From Armatimonadota bacterium (GTDB taxonomy: Bacteria; Armatimonadota; UBA10988), in contig JACRKZ010000125.1 of NCBI GenBank assembly GCA_016235455.1, positions 1 through 36,415 of the forward strand: DNA of 36,415 nucleotides. Direction: 5' to 3'. The notes below the pieces were generated by a model, which searched no databases, was not told the DNA's origin, and was given only the letters and a program-made list of their open reading frames with translations. A program made the translations under genes and the position numbers. Shown here one piece after another: positions 15,471 through 23,670 of this stretch (position 1 is the stretch's first letter; every line of letters starts with the position of its first letter).

Positions 15471-17729
15471 ATGCCCACGACCACCACCCGCCCGCGCTTC
15501 GAGCTGACCGACCGGCTCCGCGCCCTGGCCGCCGCCGCCGCCCAGCGCGCGCGGTCCGCGCCGGGCGTCAACCGCGTCGCGGTGCAGACCACGGCCTTCC
15601 GCGAGCGCTATGCGCATCTGCCGCTGCCCGAGCGCCAGGCACGGTCGCTGGCCGATGCGCTCGTGGCTGAGCCGGTGCTGCTGCACCCCGGCGAGCGGCT
15701 GCACGGTATGTTCTACCACGGCGCCGACCCGCAGTGGCACAGCCCCGAATGGGGCGACGACTGCACGGTGGTGGCCGCCTCGCGGCGCGTGGCGGCCGAG
15801 GTGCCCGAGATGGCGCCGCTGGCCAACCAGCATCCCCAGGGCCGCCCGGCGGACGGCGCGGAGTCGTTTGTCATCGACGGCAGCGGCATCCCCGGCCATG
15901 TCGCCTGGCACTGGGAGCGCGTGCTGTCGGGCGGGTTCGAGAGCCTCATCGACCAGCACCAGCAGGCCCTGGCCGCCACCGACGACTCGGCCGCGCGCGA
16001 CTACTACCAGGGCGCGATCATCCTGCTGCAAGCCGCGGTCGAGTGGAACCAGCGGCATGTGGACGCGCTGCGCGAGCGCCTGGCCGCCGAGAGTGACGCC
16101 GAGGAGCGCGCCCGTCTGGCCACCAGTCTGTGTGCCTTGGAGCAGGTGCCGGCCAAGCCCGCGCGCTCGTTCTATGAGGCGGTCGTCAGCTTCTACGCGC
16201 AGTGGCAGTGCGTCATGTACGAGGCGCCGTATGGCGGCAACAGCCCCGGCCGGCTCGACTGGTACCTGTGGCCGTTCCTGCGCGACGAGTATGAGACCGG
16301 GCTGATCAGCTATCAGGAGGCTGGCGAGCTGCTGGCCGAGCTGTTCCTCAAGATCGATGAGCGGGTGCATCTGTCCGACGGCCACGTCAACACCATCGTG
16401 GTCGGCGGCGTGGCGCCCGACGGCGGGGACGCGGTCAACCCGCTGTCGTGGCTGCTGCTCGATGTGTTCGAGCAGCTCGACCTGACGCACCCCGCGGTCT
16501 ACACGCGGGTCAGCGCGGCCAACCCGCCGGCCTGGCACGACCGCTGCGTGGAGTACCTGCTGCAAGGCGGCAACCGCGCGCAGATCCTGGCCGACGAGCC
16601 GATCATCGCCGCCATGACCCGCGATGGCCGTCTGCCCTATGCCGATGCGGCGCAGTACATGTGCGGCGGCTGCATGGAACTCGCGCCGCACGGGCTGAAC
16701 AGCGACCTGCTGTTCTCGTTCATCTACAACCTGCCCAAGACCCTCGGGCTGGTGCTGACCGGCGGAGAGTGCCTGACCACCGGGCAGCAGCGGCTCGACG
16801 TGCCTGGCTCGCTGGCCGAGTATGCCGACTTCGAGGCGCTCTATGCCGCCTTCGAGCACGAGTTGAACCGCGCGCTGCTGGCCAAGTTCCGCTGCCTGGA
16901 CATCTGGAGCGAGGAGATGGCCCGCTGCCGGCCGCTGTTCCTGCTGAGCAGCATGACCGACGACTGCCTGGCGCGCGGCCGCTCGCAGCAGGACGGCGGC
17001 GCGCGCTATGCCGACTATGGCGGCACGCCGCTGGGCCTGCAGAACGCCGCCGACGCGCTGTACGCTGTCAAGCGCGCCGTCTTTGACGACGGGTTCTGCG
17101 CGCCCGACGAGCTGTTGGCGGCGCTGCGCGCCGACTTCGTGGGCCATGAGCGGGTGCAACGGCGGCTGCTGGCACTGCCCAAGTACGGCCTGGGCGAGGC
17201 CGACGCCGATGCCATGATGGACCGTGTGCTGCGCAGCGTGCTGGCGCCGTTCGACACCTGGCGCAACCGCCACGGCCGCTATGTCAAGCCGATCCTGTTC
17301 ACCTTCGTCTGGGCGCCGGAGATGGGCCGCAGCCTGGGCGCCTCGCCCGACGGCCGGCGCCGCGGCCAGCCCATCGGCCACGGCCTGACCCCGCAGGCGG
17401 CCGGCCTGCGCCGTGGCCTGACCGCGAGCATCGGCTCGTACACCCAACTGCCCAACCACCTGGTCAGCGGCGGCGCCTCGACCATGTGGGACCTCGACCC
17501 CCAGTGGGCCAGCCAGCCGGTCATCCGCGCCGTGGTCGACACCTTCACCGCAGGTGGCGGGATGATCTTCCAGGGCAACGCCACGCCGGTGGAGGAGCTG
17601 CGCGCGGCGCTCGACCGGCCCGCCGAGTTCGGCCACCTGATCGTCCGCGTCGGCGGATTCTCCGCGCGGTTCGTCAACTTGTCGCGCGAGTTGCAGGTAG
17701 AGATCATCGAGCGGCATCGGCACGGGTAG
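15471..17729 (+). CDS. Glycyl radical enzyme (pyruvate formate-lyase-like), substrate unknown
   Basis: 752 residues from the ATG at 15471, which has GGGAG 8 bases upstream; an in-frame ATG at 15447 lacks this. Two signatures identify the family. QYMCGGCMELAPHG places the thiyl-radical cysteine at Cys401 with the acid/base Glu403, and RVGGFSARFVNLS near the end places the glycyl radical at Gly729. The length suits PFL-like eliminases and lyases. The active-site motif GCMEL differs from the GCVEP of glycerol/diol dehydratases and choline lyase, and from the adjacent Cys-Cys of true pyruvate formate-lyase; a second cysteine, Cys398, lies three residues before. The enzyme is cytoplasmic and oxygen-sensitive. 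It needs a radical-SAM activase, and none is seen in the window. Neighbours are secreted carbohydrate-type proteins and the 2H phosphoesterase; the reaction cannot be assigned. Confidence 0.92.
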   Translation: MPTTTTRPRFELTDRLRALAAAAAQRARSAPGVNRVAVQTTAFRERYAHLPLPERQARSLADALVAEPVLLHPGERLHGMFYHGADPQWHSPEWGDDCTVVAASRRVAAEVPEMAPLANQHPQGRPADGAESFVIDGSGIPGHVAWHWERVLSGGFESLIDQHQQALAATDDSAARDYYQGAIILLQAAVEWNQRHVDALRERLAAESDAEERARLATSLCALEQVPAKPARSFYEAVVSFYAQWQCVMYEAPYGGNSPGRLDWYLWPFLRDEYETGLISYQEAGELLAELFLKIDERVHLSDGHVNTIVVGGVAPDGGDAVNPLSWLLLDVFEQLDLTHPAVYTRVSAANPPAWHDRCVEYLLQGGNRAQILADEPIIAAMTRDGRLPYADAAQYMCGGCMELAPHGLNSDLLFSFIYNLPKTLGLVLTGGECLTTGQQRLDVPGSLAEYADFEALYAAFEHELNRALLAKFRCLDIWSEEMARCRPLFLLSSMTDDCLARGRSQQDGGARYADYGGTPLGLQNAADALYAVKRAVFDDGFCAPDELLAALRADFVGHERVQRRLLALPKYGLGEADADAMMDRVLRSVLAPFDTWRNRHGRYVKPILFTFVWAPEMGRSLGASPDGRRRGQPIGHGLTPQAAGLRRGLTASIGSYTQLPNHLVSGGASTMWDLDPQWASQPVIRAVVDTFTAGGGMIFQGNATPVEELRAALDRPAEFGHLIVRVGGFSARFVNLSRELQVEIIERHRHG

Positions 17730-17759
17730 GAGAGCCGGCCGGCTGGGCAGGGGTGGGCC

Positions 17760-20093
17760 ATGAAGCGAGCGGTTGCGGCGCTGGTGGCGGGTGCGTGTTG
17801 GGTCGGGATGCTGGCGGCCAACCCGATGCCCATGGAAGAGCACTGGAGCGGCGGCCGACTGGTGCCCGCGATGGCGGTGCCCGTCGACATTCTGCACGAG
17901 TCGCTGTCGGTCGACATCGGCCCAGCCCCACGCCAGTGGACACAAGGCGGCAAGGTCTACACGTCGCACTGGTGGGACAGCCGGGTGACCGCACGCTACG
18001 AACTTGCGGCCGATGAGGCGGTGACGGTGCCCATCGTCTTCCCGTTCACTGGCCAGGCGAGCAACTTGCGGTTCGGGCTCAACGGCCGCGCCGTACCCGC
18101 GCGCCTGCTCTCCACTGTCGATCTGCTGCAGCCGTATGCCGACACCTGGCGTCGCGCGGTGGAACTGGCCATCGCGCGAGACGCCCATCTGCGCGCCGCC
18201 GTGGCCGAGATCCGGGCGCGGCGCACAGCCGCCGTGCCGCTCGAGAAGCGAGACAGCGGGGACCTCTGGTTTGCCGCGGTCAGCTTCGCCGGCGGCTGGC
18301 TCAGGCAGCGCGCGGGTGTCGGCGCCGAAAGTGATCTCGCCGACTTTCTGTGCGGCTCGCCGATCGCCGACAACCCGCTGATGCCTGCTGGGCCGCTGGC
18401 CGAGCTGAGCACGCTACGCCGGCTGGCTCTGGCCGTCGATCCGCGAGTGCCCGATCCCCTGGCCCTGGCCGAGGCGGCGTCGGGTACGTTCACGCTGACC
18501 GCCGCCTTCGCGACGGCCGATCTGCCGTTGCGCCAGGGCGCCCACGACCTGGTCGTGGGCTACACGCAGCCGGTGGGCTCGGTCAACCGGCTGGGCGTCG
18601 AGCTCACCGCCAACCTGGGCCCTGATGGCCGGCCGATGCCCGCCAGCCGTCTGCTGCCCGCGTTTGGCTACATCGTGCGCACGGCGAGCCATTGGCGACG
18701 TTTCGGCACCCTCGACGTGACGGTGCGGCTACCGCGTGGTACCAGGCAGGTGGAGTGCTCGGAGCCCACGGCCAAGGCCACCCTCGATGAGCGCCCGCCG
18801 ACGGTGCGCTGGTCGGTCTCGGGTGTGCCCGCCAAGGACATCGAGGTGATCTTCGACACCGCCGCCTTCCAGCCCGGCGATGGGCTCTACTTCAGGGGGC
18901 TGCCGCCCGAGCCCACGGCGCCGCGCGTGCGGCCCACACTGCGCTGGATCCGCCTGCTGGGCCATGTGAGCGAGGCGGTCTGTGCCGGTCCCAGTGTCGA
19001 TCGGGGGCGCGTGCTGGTCTGCAGGGGACGTACGGGTTGGGTCTACGAAGTGGCCGACGGGGCCTTGCGCCACACGCTGGAGCTGCCCTTCCGGGCCGAC
19101 GAAGCACGGTTGACCGGCGACCGTGTGGTCATCGTGTCGAGGCCCGACACCCAATCTGCGGCGGGGCCGGGGCCGGCTGGTTGGTGCCGCGCCGCGGCCT
19201 GCCTCGATCTGGCGGGCGCCGTGCTCTGGCGGGCCGAGATACCCGTCCGCCAAGATGCCCCGCTGTGCATGGACGCGCGCGGTGATTTGCTCTTTCTGTG
19301 GCGCTTTGGCGGCGCGTTGGCGTTGCGGCTGAGCGACGGCCGGGAGCAGTGGCGTAGCGCGGCCGACGTGGTCGACGTGGCGCCTGACGCCACCGACGCC
19401 GGCGTGCTCTATGTGGCCCAGCGCAACGGTGGCGGCGCCCGACACCAGGACGGTCCGTTGGCCATCGCGGCCTGGGGGGAGGCTGATGGGCTGCCGCGCT
19501 GGACCTGGCAGGGCCAAGGGTCTACGGCCGTCGTCAGGCTGGATCCCGCCATCGGGCTGCTGGCCGTGCTGGCCACCGCGGAGCCCGGCCGGCCATGGCG
19601 CTTCCTGGCGTTGCGGTCGGTCAGCGGCACGCGCATCTGGGACCGCGACCTGCCGGCCGAACAACTGTCGCCGCTGCAAGGCGAGGAGGATGTTGTGTAC
19701 CGATCGCCGGCCTTGACACTCGCCGGGAGCGCTGCCACCACAGTCGTCACCTACCGCGACGACGGCCGGCCGGGCAAGGTCGAGTCCTTCCCTTACCAAA
19801 CGCAGTCGATGGGTGCGGCGGTCCGTTCGGGATCGCGGTTCTACGTGCCCACGATGCTGGGCCTCGACTGCTTCGACCAAGGCTCGGGCGGGATGCTGTG
19901 GCGCAGCGCGTCGCCCGCGCAGCACGGCCGGGTGGCGCTCAGCGGTGGGCGCCTCATCTGCTTCTCGACGCTGGGTGCCACGCTCAGCGTCGCCGACGAT
20001 CCAGGGCCCGGCGCGTTGCCGCCGCTGGACAACGCGGTGCCTGAGCATGGTGCCGTGCCGGCCGATCTGGTCAAAGTGCTGGCGCCGCGATAG
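17760..20093 (+). CDS. Secreted protein with C-terminal PQQ-like beta-propeller
   Basis: 777 residues. A signal peptide (MKRAVAALVAGACWVGMLAA) is followed by a region at about 25-360 that starts MPMEEHWSGGRLVPAMAVPV. This region contains paired segments on vertebrate-like 'VTARYELAADEAVTVPIVFPF' lines, resembling the exported DUF4424-type fold. From about 395 to the end, short repeated strands such as GRVLVCRGRTGWVYEV, GAVLWRAEIPV, GDLLFLWRFGGALAL, DGREQWRSA and GSGGMLWRSA follow the pattern of PQQ-like/quinoprotein beta-propellers (an aromatic W after a short turn, then the next blade). No PQQ- or calcium-binding residues can be fixed, so a scaffold role is as likely as dehydrogenase activity. 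Start: ATG with AGGGG about 6 bases upstream, 30 bp after the glycyl radical enzyme, so probably the same transcript. Confidence 0.82.
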   Translation: MKRAVAALVAGACWVGMLAANPMPMEEHWSGGRLVPAMAVPVDILHESLSVDIGPAPRQWTQGGKVYTSHWWDSRVTARYELAADEAVTVPIVFPFTGQASNLRFGLNGRAVPARLLSTVDLLQPYADTWRRAVELAIARDAHLRAAVAEIRARRTAAVPLEKRDSGDLWFAAVSFAGGWLRQRAGVGAESDLADFLCGSPIADNPLMPAGPLAELSTLRRLALAVDPRVPDPLALAEAASGTFTLTAAFATADLPLRQGAHDLVVGYTQPVGSVNRLGVELTANLGPDGRPMPASRLLPAFGYIVRTASHWRRFGTLDVTVRLPRGTRQVECSEPTAKATLDERPPTVRWSVSGVPAKDIEVIFDTAAFQPGDGLYFRGLPPEPTAPRVRPTLRWIRLLGHVSEAVCAGPSVDRGRVLVCRGRTGWVYEVADGALRHTLELPFRADEARLTGDRVVIVSRPDTQSAAGPGPAGWCRAAACLDLAGAVLWRAEIPVRQDAPLCMDARGDLLFLWRFGGALALRLSDGREQWRSAADVVDVAPDATDAGVLYVAQRNGGGARHQDGPLAIAAWGEADGLPRWTWQGQGSTAVVRLDPAIGLLAVLATAEPGRPWRFLALRSVSGTRIWDRDLPAEQLSPLQGEEDVVYRSPALTLAGSAATTVVTYRDDGRPGKVESFPYQTQSMGAAVRSGSRFYVPTMLGLDCFDQGSGGMLWRSASPAQHGRVALSGGRLICFSTLGATLSVADDPGPGALPPLDNAVPEHGAVPADLVKVLAPR

Positions 20094-20126
20094 CCAGCCG
20101 TGGCATCCTTGGCGCGGGAGCCCGCG

Positions 20127-23100
20127 ATGTTGCGATGCCTTGGCTGCTGGTTCGTGTGTCTGCTGTCGGCCGCGCCGCTGCTCGCCGCGCCGGCGGGTGT
20201 CGTGCTGCAACTGCCGTGCGACCGCAATCTGGCCGACGCCAGCGGTCACGGCAACGATGCCTGGTGTGCCAAGGCTTCCTTCGTCGCCGGCCAGACGGGT
20301 CAGGGGCTGAAGCTGGGCGGCGAGGCGGCCACCATCTCTGACCGCGCCGAGTTGCGGCTGGCGCCGGGGCTCCGGCTTGACCTGTGGGTGCGCTTCGACG
20401 GCGAGCCGGTGGCAGGGCGCGAGGTGGTGGTCAAGGACAGCGAGTACATGCTGCGCGTCGACCCGGCCGGCGAGGGCGCGCAGTTCGCCTTCTTCGTCTA
20501 CCTCGACGGCTGGGAGCCCCGTGTGCGCTCGCGCGTGGTGCCGCGCGTGGGCACCTGGTACCACCTGGTGGCGGGCTGGGACGGCCATGAGCTGTCGCTC
20601 GAAGTGAACGGCGAGGCGAGCCGCGGGGCGCGCGAGGGCCAACGCACGGCGGCCGATGCGCCGCTGCGCTATGGGCCGATGGATGCCGGGCCAGTGACCA
20701 TCGGCCCGTTCGATGGTGTGGTGGACGAGTTCTCGTTGACCAACCCCGGCGCGCGTTCGGGCGGTGTGGCGCATTGGGCGTTCGACGGCGATCTGCGCGA
20801 CGAGGCCGGCGGCCATGCGTTGGCGCCGGCCACGGCGGGGTTCCAGCCGGGCCGCGACGGCCAGGCGGTCAATCTGGCCACGCCGCTGACCACACCCGAC
20901 CGCGACGATCTGCGGCTGGCGCCGGGCCTGCGCATCGACTGCGCCGTGCGTTTCGACCAGTTGCCCACCGGCATCGGCTGTCTGGTGAGCAAGGACCGCG
21001 AGTACCAGTTGCGCGTCGACCCGCCGAATGAGGGTGGGCGCTTCTCGTTCTTCATCAACCTCGGCGGTTGGGAGCCGCGTGTGCAGTCGGCGGTGAAGGC
21101 CGAGCCGGGCGTGTGGTACCGGCTGAGCGCGAGTTGGAACGGCCAGGCGATCACGCTCGACGTGAACGGCCAGCGCAAGACCACCGTGCGCTCGGGCCTG
21201 CCGCAGCCGGGGCCCGAGCCGGTGCGCCTGGGCGGCGTGCCCGCCTGGTGCGATGATCTGCGCATCGAGAACCCGCGCCTGCCGCTGCTGCGCCTCACCG
21301 CGCTGGAGCAGGAGCGCACCTTGCTGCGCGCCGGCGTGGTCGAGCGGCTGAGCGGTACGGTCGAGAACTTGGGCTCGCCGGCGCGCCGTGCCGTGGCCAC
21401 GCTGTCGGTCGGGCCGGGAGTGACCTGCCTGGACGAGCCGACCGTGACCGTCGGGCCGCTGGCCAGCGGCGAGCGCCGAGCCGTGGCGTGGACCGTGCGG
21501 GCCGAGACGTCGCTGAGTTCGTGGGCCGCCGTGCAGTTGGCCGACGGCCCGGCCAAGCCCGCGCCGTACCGCCGTGCGCTGGCCTTCTTCGGCCAGAGCG
21601 ACGCGCCGACGCCGCCGGTGTTCGTCTGCGAGGCGGTCGGCACCACGTGGTACGTGGACAGCATCGCCGGGGACAATGCGCGCGCCGGCACATCGCCCGA
21701 GACCGCCTGGCGCGACTTCGCCAAAGTCACCGACAAAGTGCTCGGCCCCGGCGACCGCTTGCTGCTGCGGCGCGGCAGCGTGTTCAACCACGAACTGCGC
21801 CTCGAGGCCCACGGCACGGCGCGCCGTTGGGCCGAGATCGGCGCCTATGGCGACGGCGCGCGGCCCATCTTGCGGCGCGACTGGCATATCGACGACCGCT
21901 GTGCGTTCATCCGTGACCCGGACTTCCTGCGCATCAGCGGCCTGACCTTCTGCTATGCCGGCAAGGGGCTCATCGTGATGAACCGCGACCCCAACCACTC
22001 GGGCGTGATCATCGAGGACTGCCTGGCCCATCACATCGAGGGCCTCTATCGCCCCAATGCCCACGGCATCCCCGAATGGCAGGACCGGCTGGGCGCGCCA
22101 GGCGATGGTCTCAACCTGTCGCCGGGCATCGCCGTGTGCGGCGCCGACCCGCGCGACGTGCTGCTGCGCGACTGCGAGATGTTCCAGTGTTCGTGGGCCT
22201 GGTTCGCCGTGGGCGACAACCTCACCATCGACCGCGTCTTCACCCACGACAACCACGTCCACAACACCTCGCCGCATCCGGCGCTGATCAGTGCGCGGCG
22301 CTCGTGGCTGATCAACAGCCTGTTCCACGCGCCCGGCTGGCACGCCTCGGCCGGCACCATGGGCATCATGCTGTGCGACCCCGAGGGCCTGGTCATCCGC
22401 AACTGCACCTTCCGACAGCAGCCCGATTCGGGCAGCGCCGACGAGGGTGGCATCGACTTTGAGAATACCGGCCACGGCTGCCTGGTCGACCGCTGCACGT
22501 TCGAGCGTAACGCCGGCGCGGCCATCGAGATGCTGGGCCTGGAAGCGCCGCAGACGCGCAATGTGGAGATCGCCGGATCACGCTTCATCCAGAACAACCT
22601 GGGCCGCAAGCTCGGACCGGCGGAGGTGTACGTCTGGGGCCAGACCAACAGCGCGGATGTCTGCTGCAGCACGGGCATCGTGCGCGACTGCGGCTACGTG
22701 CTCAACCCTGGCGTGCAGTTCTTCATCAATGAGGCGCCGAAGACCACGCGCTGGGAGGTGCGCGCCAATGCTGGCTACGACAGCCCCGCGGCGCTGCGTC
22801 GAGCCATGCCGCTGAACGACCCGCCGGCCGCTGATGCCGGACCGGACATCTGGACCAATCAGGGCAAGGTGGCTCTGGCCGGCCGGGCCACCGACAGCGC
22901 CACGCCCGGCGGCAAGCCGCTGGCTGTGCACTGGGAGGTGATTGAGGGTCCCGGCGCGGTGACCTTCACCCCGGCCGACGCCGCGGCCACCACGGCCGAC
23001 CTGTCCGTGCCGGGCGACTACCTGCTGCGCCTTGTGGCCGACGACGGCGAGTTGTGGCACAGCGACCTGGTTGTCGTGCATCGACTGGCCAACGCGGCTA

Positions 23101-23588
23101 CCGCCGCGTTGGCTTGGGACTTCTCGACCGCGGGCGACAAGGAAGGCTGGACCGAAGCCGGCCTGGGCACGAAGTTGCGCGAGTACGCCGACCAGCGCTG
23201 GTCGACCCGCGCCGAGCCGATCCAGTACGTGGGTGGCGGCTTCTATATCGTCGCCCTCGACGCCAGCACCGACGGGCACCTGCTATCCAAGGATAGCCTG
23301 GCTCTGGACACGGCCCGCGCGGTCACGCTGCGGCTCCGGCTGATGAACCACACGCCCGCGACCCGGATGCGCCTGCGCTACATCACCGATGCCGACCGCA
23401 CCTGGGACGAGCGCAAGAGCGTGCCCTTCGACGTGGTGGCGGGCGACACCGCACCGCGCGCCTACACGATCGACCTGAGTCGGGCGCCGGGCTGGGCGGG
23501 CCGCATCCGGCAGATCCGGCTGGATCTGGCCACCGGCGCGCCGCTGACGGGCACTGTGCGGCTGGACTATGTCGCGCTTGGCGACTGA
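20127..23588 (+). CDS. Secreted multidomain LamG-LamG / beta-helix / PKD protein
   Basis: 1153 residues from the ATG at 20127 (GGGAG at 6-base spacing; a GTG at 20100 would add nine residues before the signal peptide). The order of domains is: signal peptide (MLRCLGCWFVCLLSAAPLLA); LamG 1 at about 28-205; LamG 2 at about 215-383, clearly a duplicate; a CARDB-like beta-sandwich at about 388-492 with RLSGTVENLGSPARRAVATL; and a right-handed beta-helix at about 507-892. The helix opens with TWYVDSIAGDNARAGTSPE and includes ISGLTFCYAGKGLIVMNRD. A PKD/Ig-like domain follows at about 902-985 (DAGPDIWTNQGKVALAG), then a C-terminal jelly-roll-like module that may bind carbohydrate. The likely role is binding and cleaving polysaccharide outside the membrane; catalytic residues are not assignable. 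It follows the propeller gene by 33 bp. Confidence 0.88.
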   Translation: MLRCLGCWFVCLLSAAPLLAAPAGVVLQLPCDRNLADASGHGNDAWCAKASFVAGQTGQGLKLGGEAATISDRAELRLAPGLRLDLWVRFDGEPVAGREVVVKDSEYMLRVDPAGEGAQFAFFVYLDGWEPRVRSRVVPRVGTWYHLVAGWDGHELSLEVNGEASRGAREGQRTAADAPLRYGPMDAGPVTIGPFDGVVDEFSLTNPGARSGGVAHWAFDGDLRDEAGGHALAPATAGFQPGRDGQAVNLATPLTTPDRDDLRLAPGLRIDCAVRFDQLPTGIGCLVSKDREYQLRVDPPNEGGRFSFFINLGGWEPRVQSAVKAEPGVWYRLSASWNGQAITLDVNGQRKTTVRSGLPQPGPEPVRLGGVPAWCDDLRIENPRLPLLRLTALEQERTLLRAGVVERLSGTVENLGSPARRAVATLSVGPGVTCLDEPTVTVGPLASGERRAVAWTVRAETSLSSWAAVQLADGPAKPAPYRRALAFFGQSDAPTPPVFVCEAVGTTWYVDSIAGDNARAGTSPETAWRDFAKVTDKVLGPGDRLLLRRGSVFNHELRLEAHGTARRWAEIGAYGDGARPILRRDWHIDDRCAFIRDPDFLRISGLTFCYAGKGLIVMNRDPNHSGVIIEDCLAHHIEGLYRPNAHGIPEWQDRLGAPGDGLNLSPGIAVCGADPRDVLLRDCEMFQCSWAWFAVGDNLTIDRVFTHDNHVHNTSPHPALISARRSWLINSLFHAPGWHASAGTMGIMLCDPEGLVIRNCTFRQQPDSGSADEGGIDFENTGHGCLVDRCTFERNAGAAIEMLGLEAPQTRNVEIAGSRFIQNNLGRKLGPAEVYVWGQTNSADVCCSTGIVRDCGYVLNPGVQFFINEAPKTTRWEVRANAGYDSPAALRRAMPLNDPPAADAGPDIWTNQGKVALAGRATDSATPGGKPLAVHWEVIEGPGAVTFTPADAAATTADLSVPGDYLLRLVADDGELWHSDLVVVHRLANAATAALAWDFSTAGDKEGWTEAGLGTKLREYADQRWSTRAEPIQYVGGGFYIVALDASTDGHLLSKDSLALDTARAVTLRLRLMNHTPATRMRLRYITDADRTWDERKSVPFDVVAGDTAPRAYTIDLSRAPGWAGRIRQIRLDLATGAPLTGTVRLDYVALGD

Positions 23589-23594
23589 GGTGCA

Positions 23595-23624
23595 TTGACG
23601 CGCGCGGCGGCGAGGCGATAGGAT
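23595..23624 (+). promoter_or_regulatory. Sigma-70-like promoter for the multiheme gene
   Basis: TTGACG at 23595-23600 is followed by an 18-bp spacer and TAGGAT at 23619-23624. Predicted transcript start is near 23631, leaving about 40 untranslated bases before the GTG at 23671, with GGAG in between. Inferred from consensus only. Confidence 0.4.
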
Positions 23625-23670
23625 CGGCGCTGTGACGCACCAGGCCGCCTGGTGTCGCGGAGCGGTCAAC

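Noticed and set aside
15081..22475. Very long minus-strand open frames (for example 15081-18188 and 18729-22475)
   Set aside because: In GC-rich genes with GC-ending codons the opposite strand often lacks stops. These frames are His/Arg/Gly/Ala-rich, have no domains, and lie over well-supported plus-strand genes.
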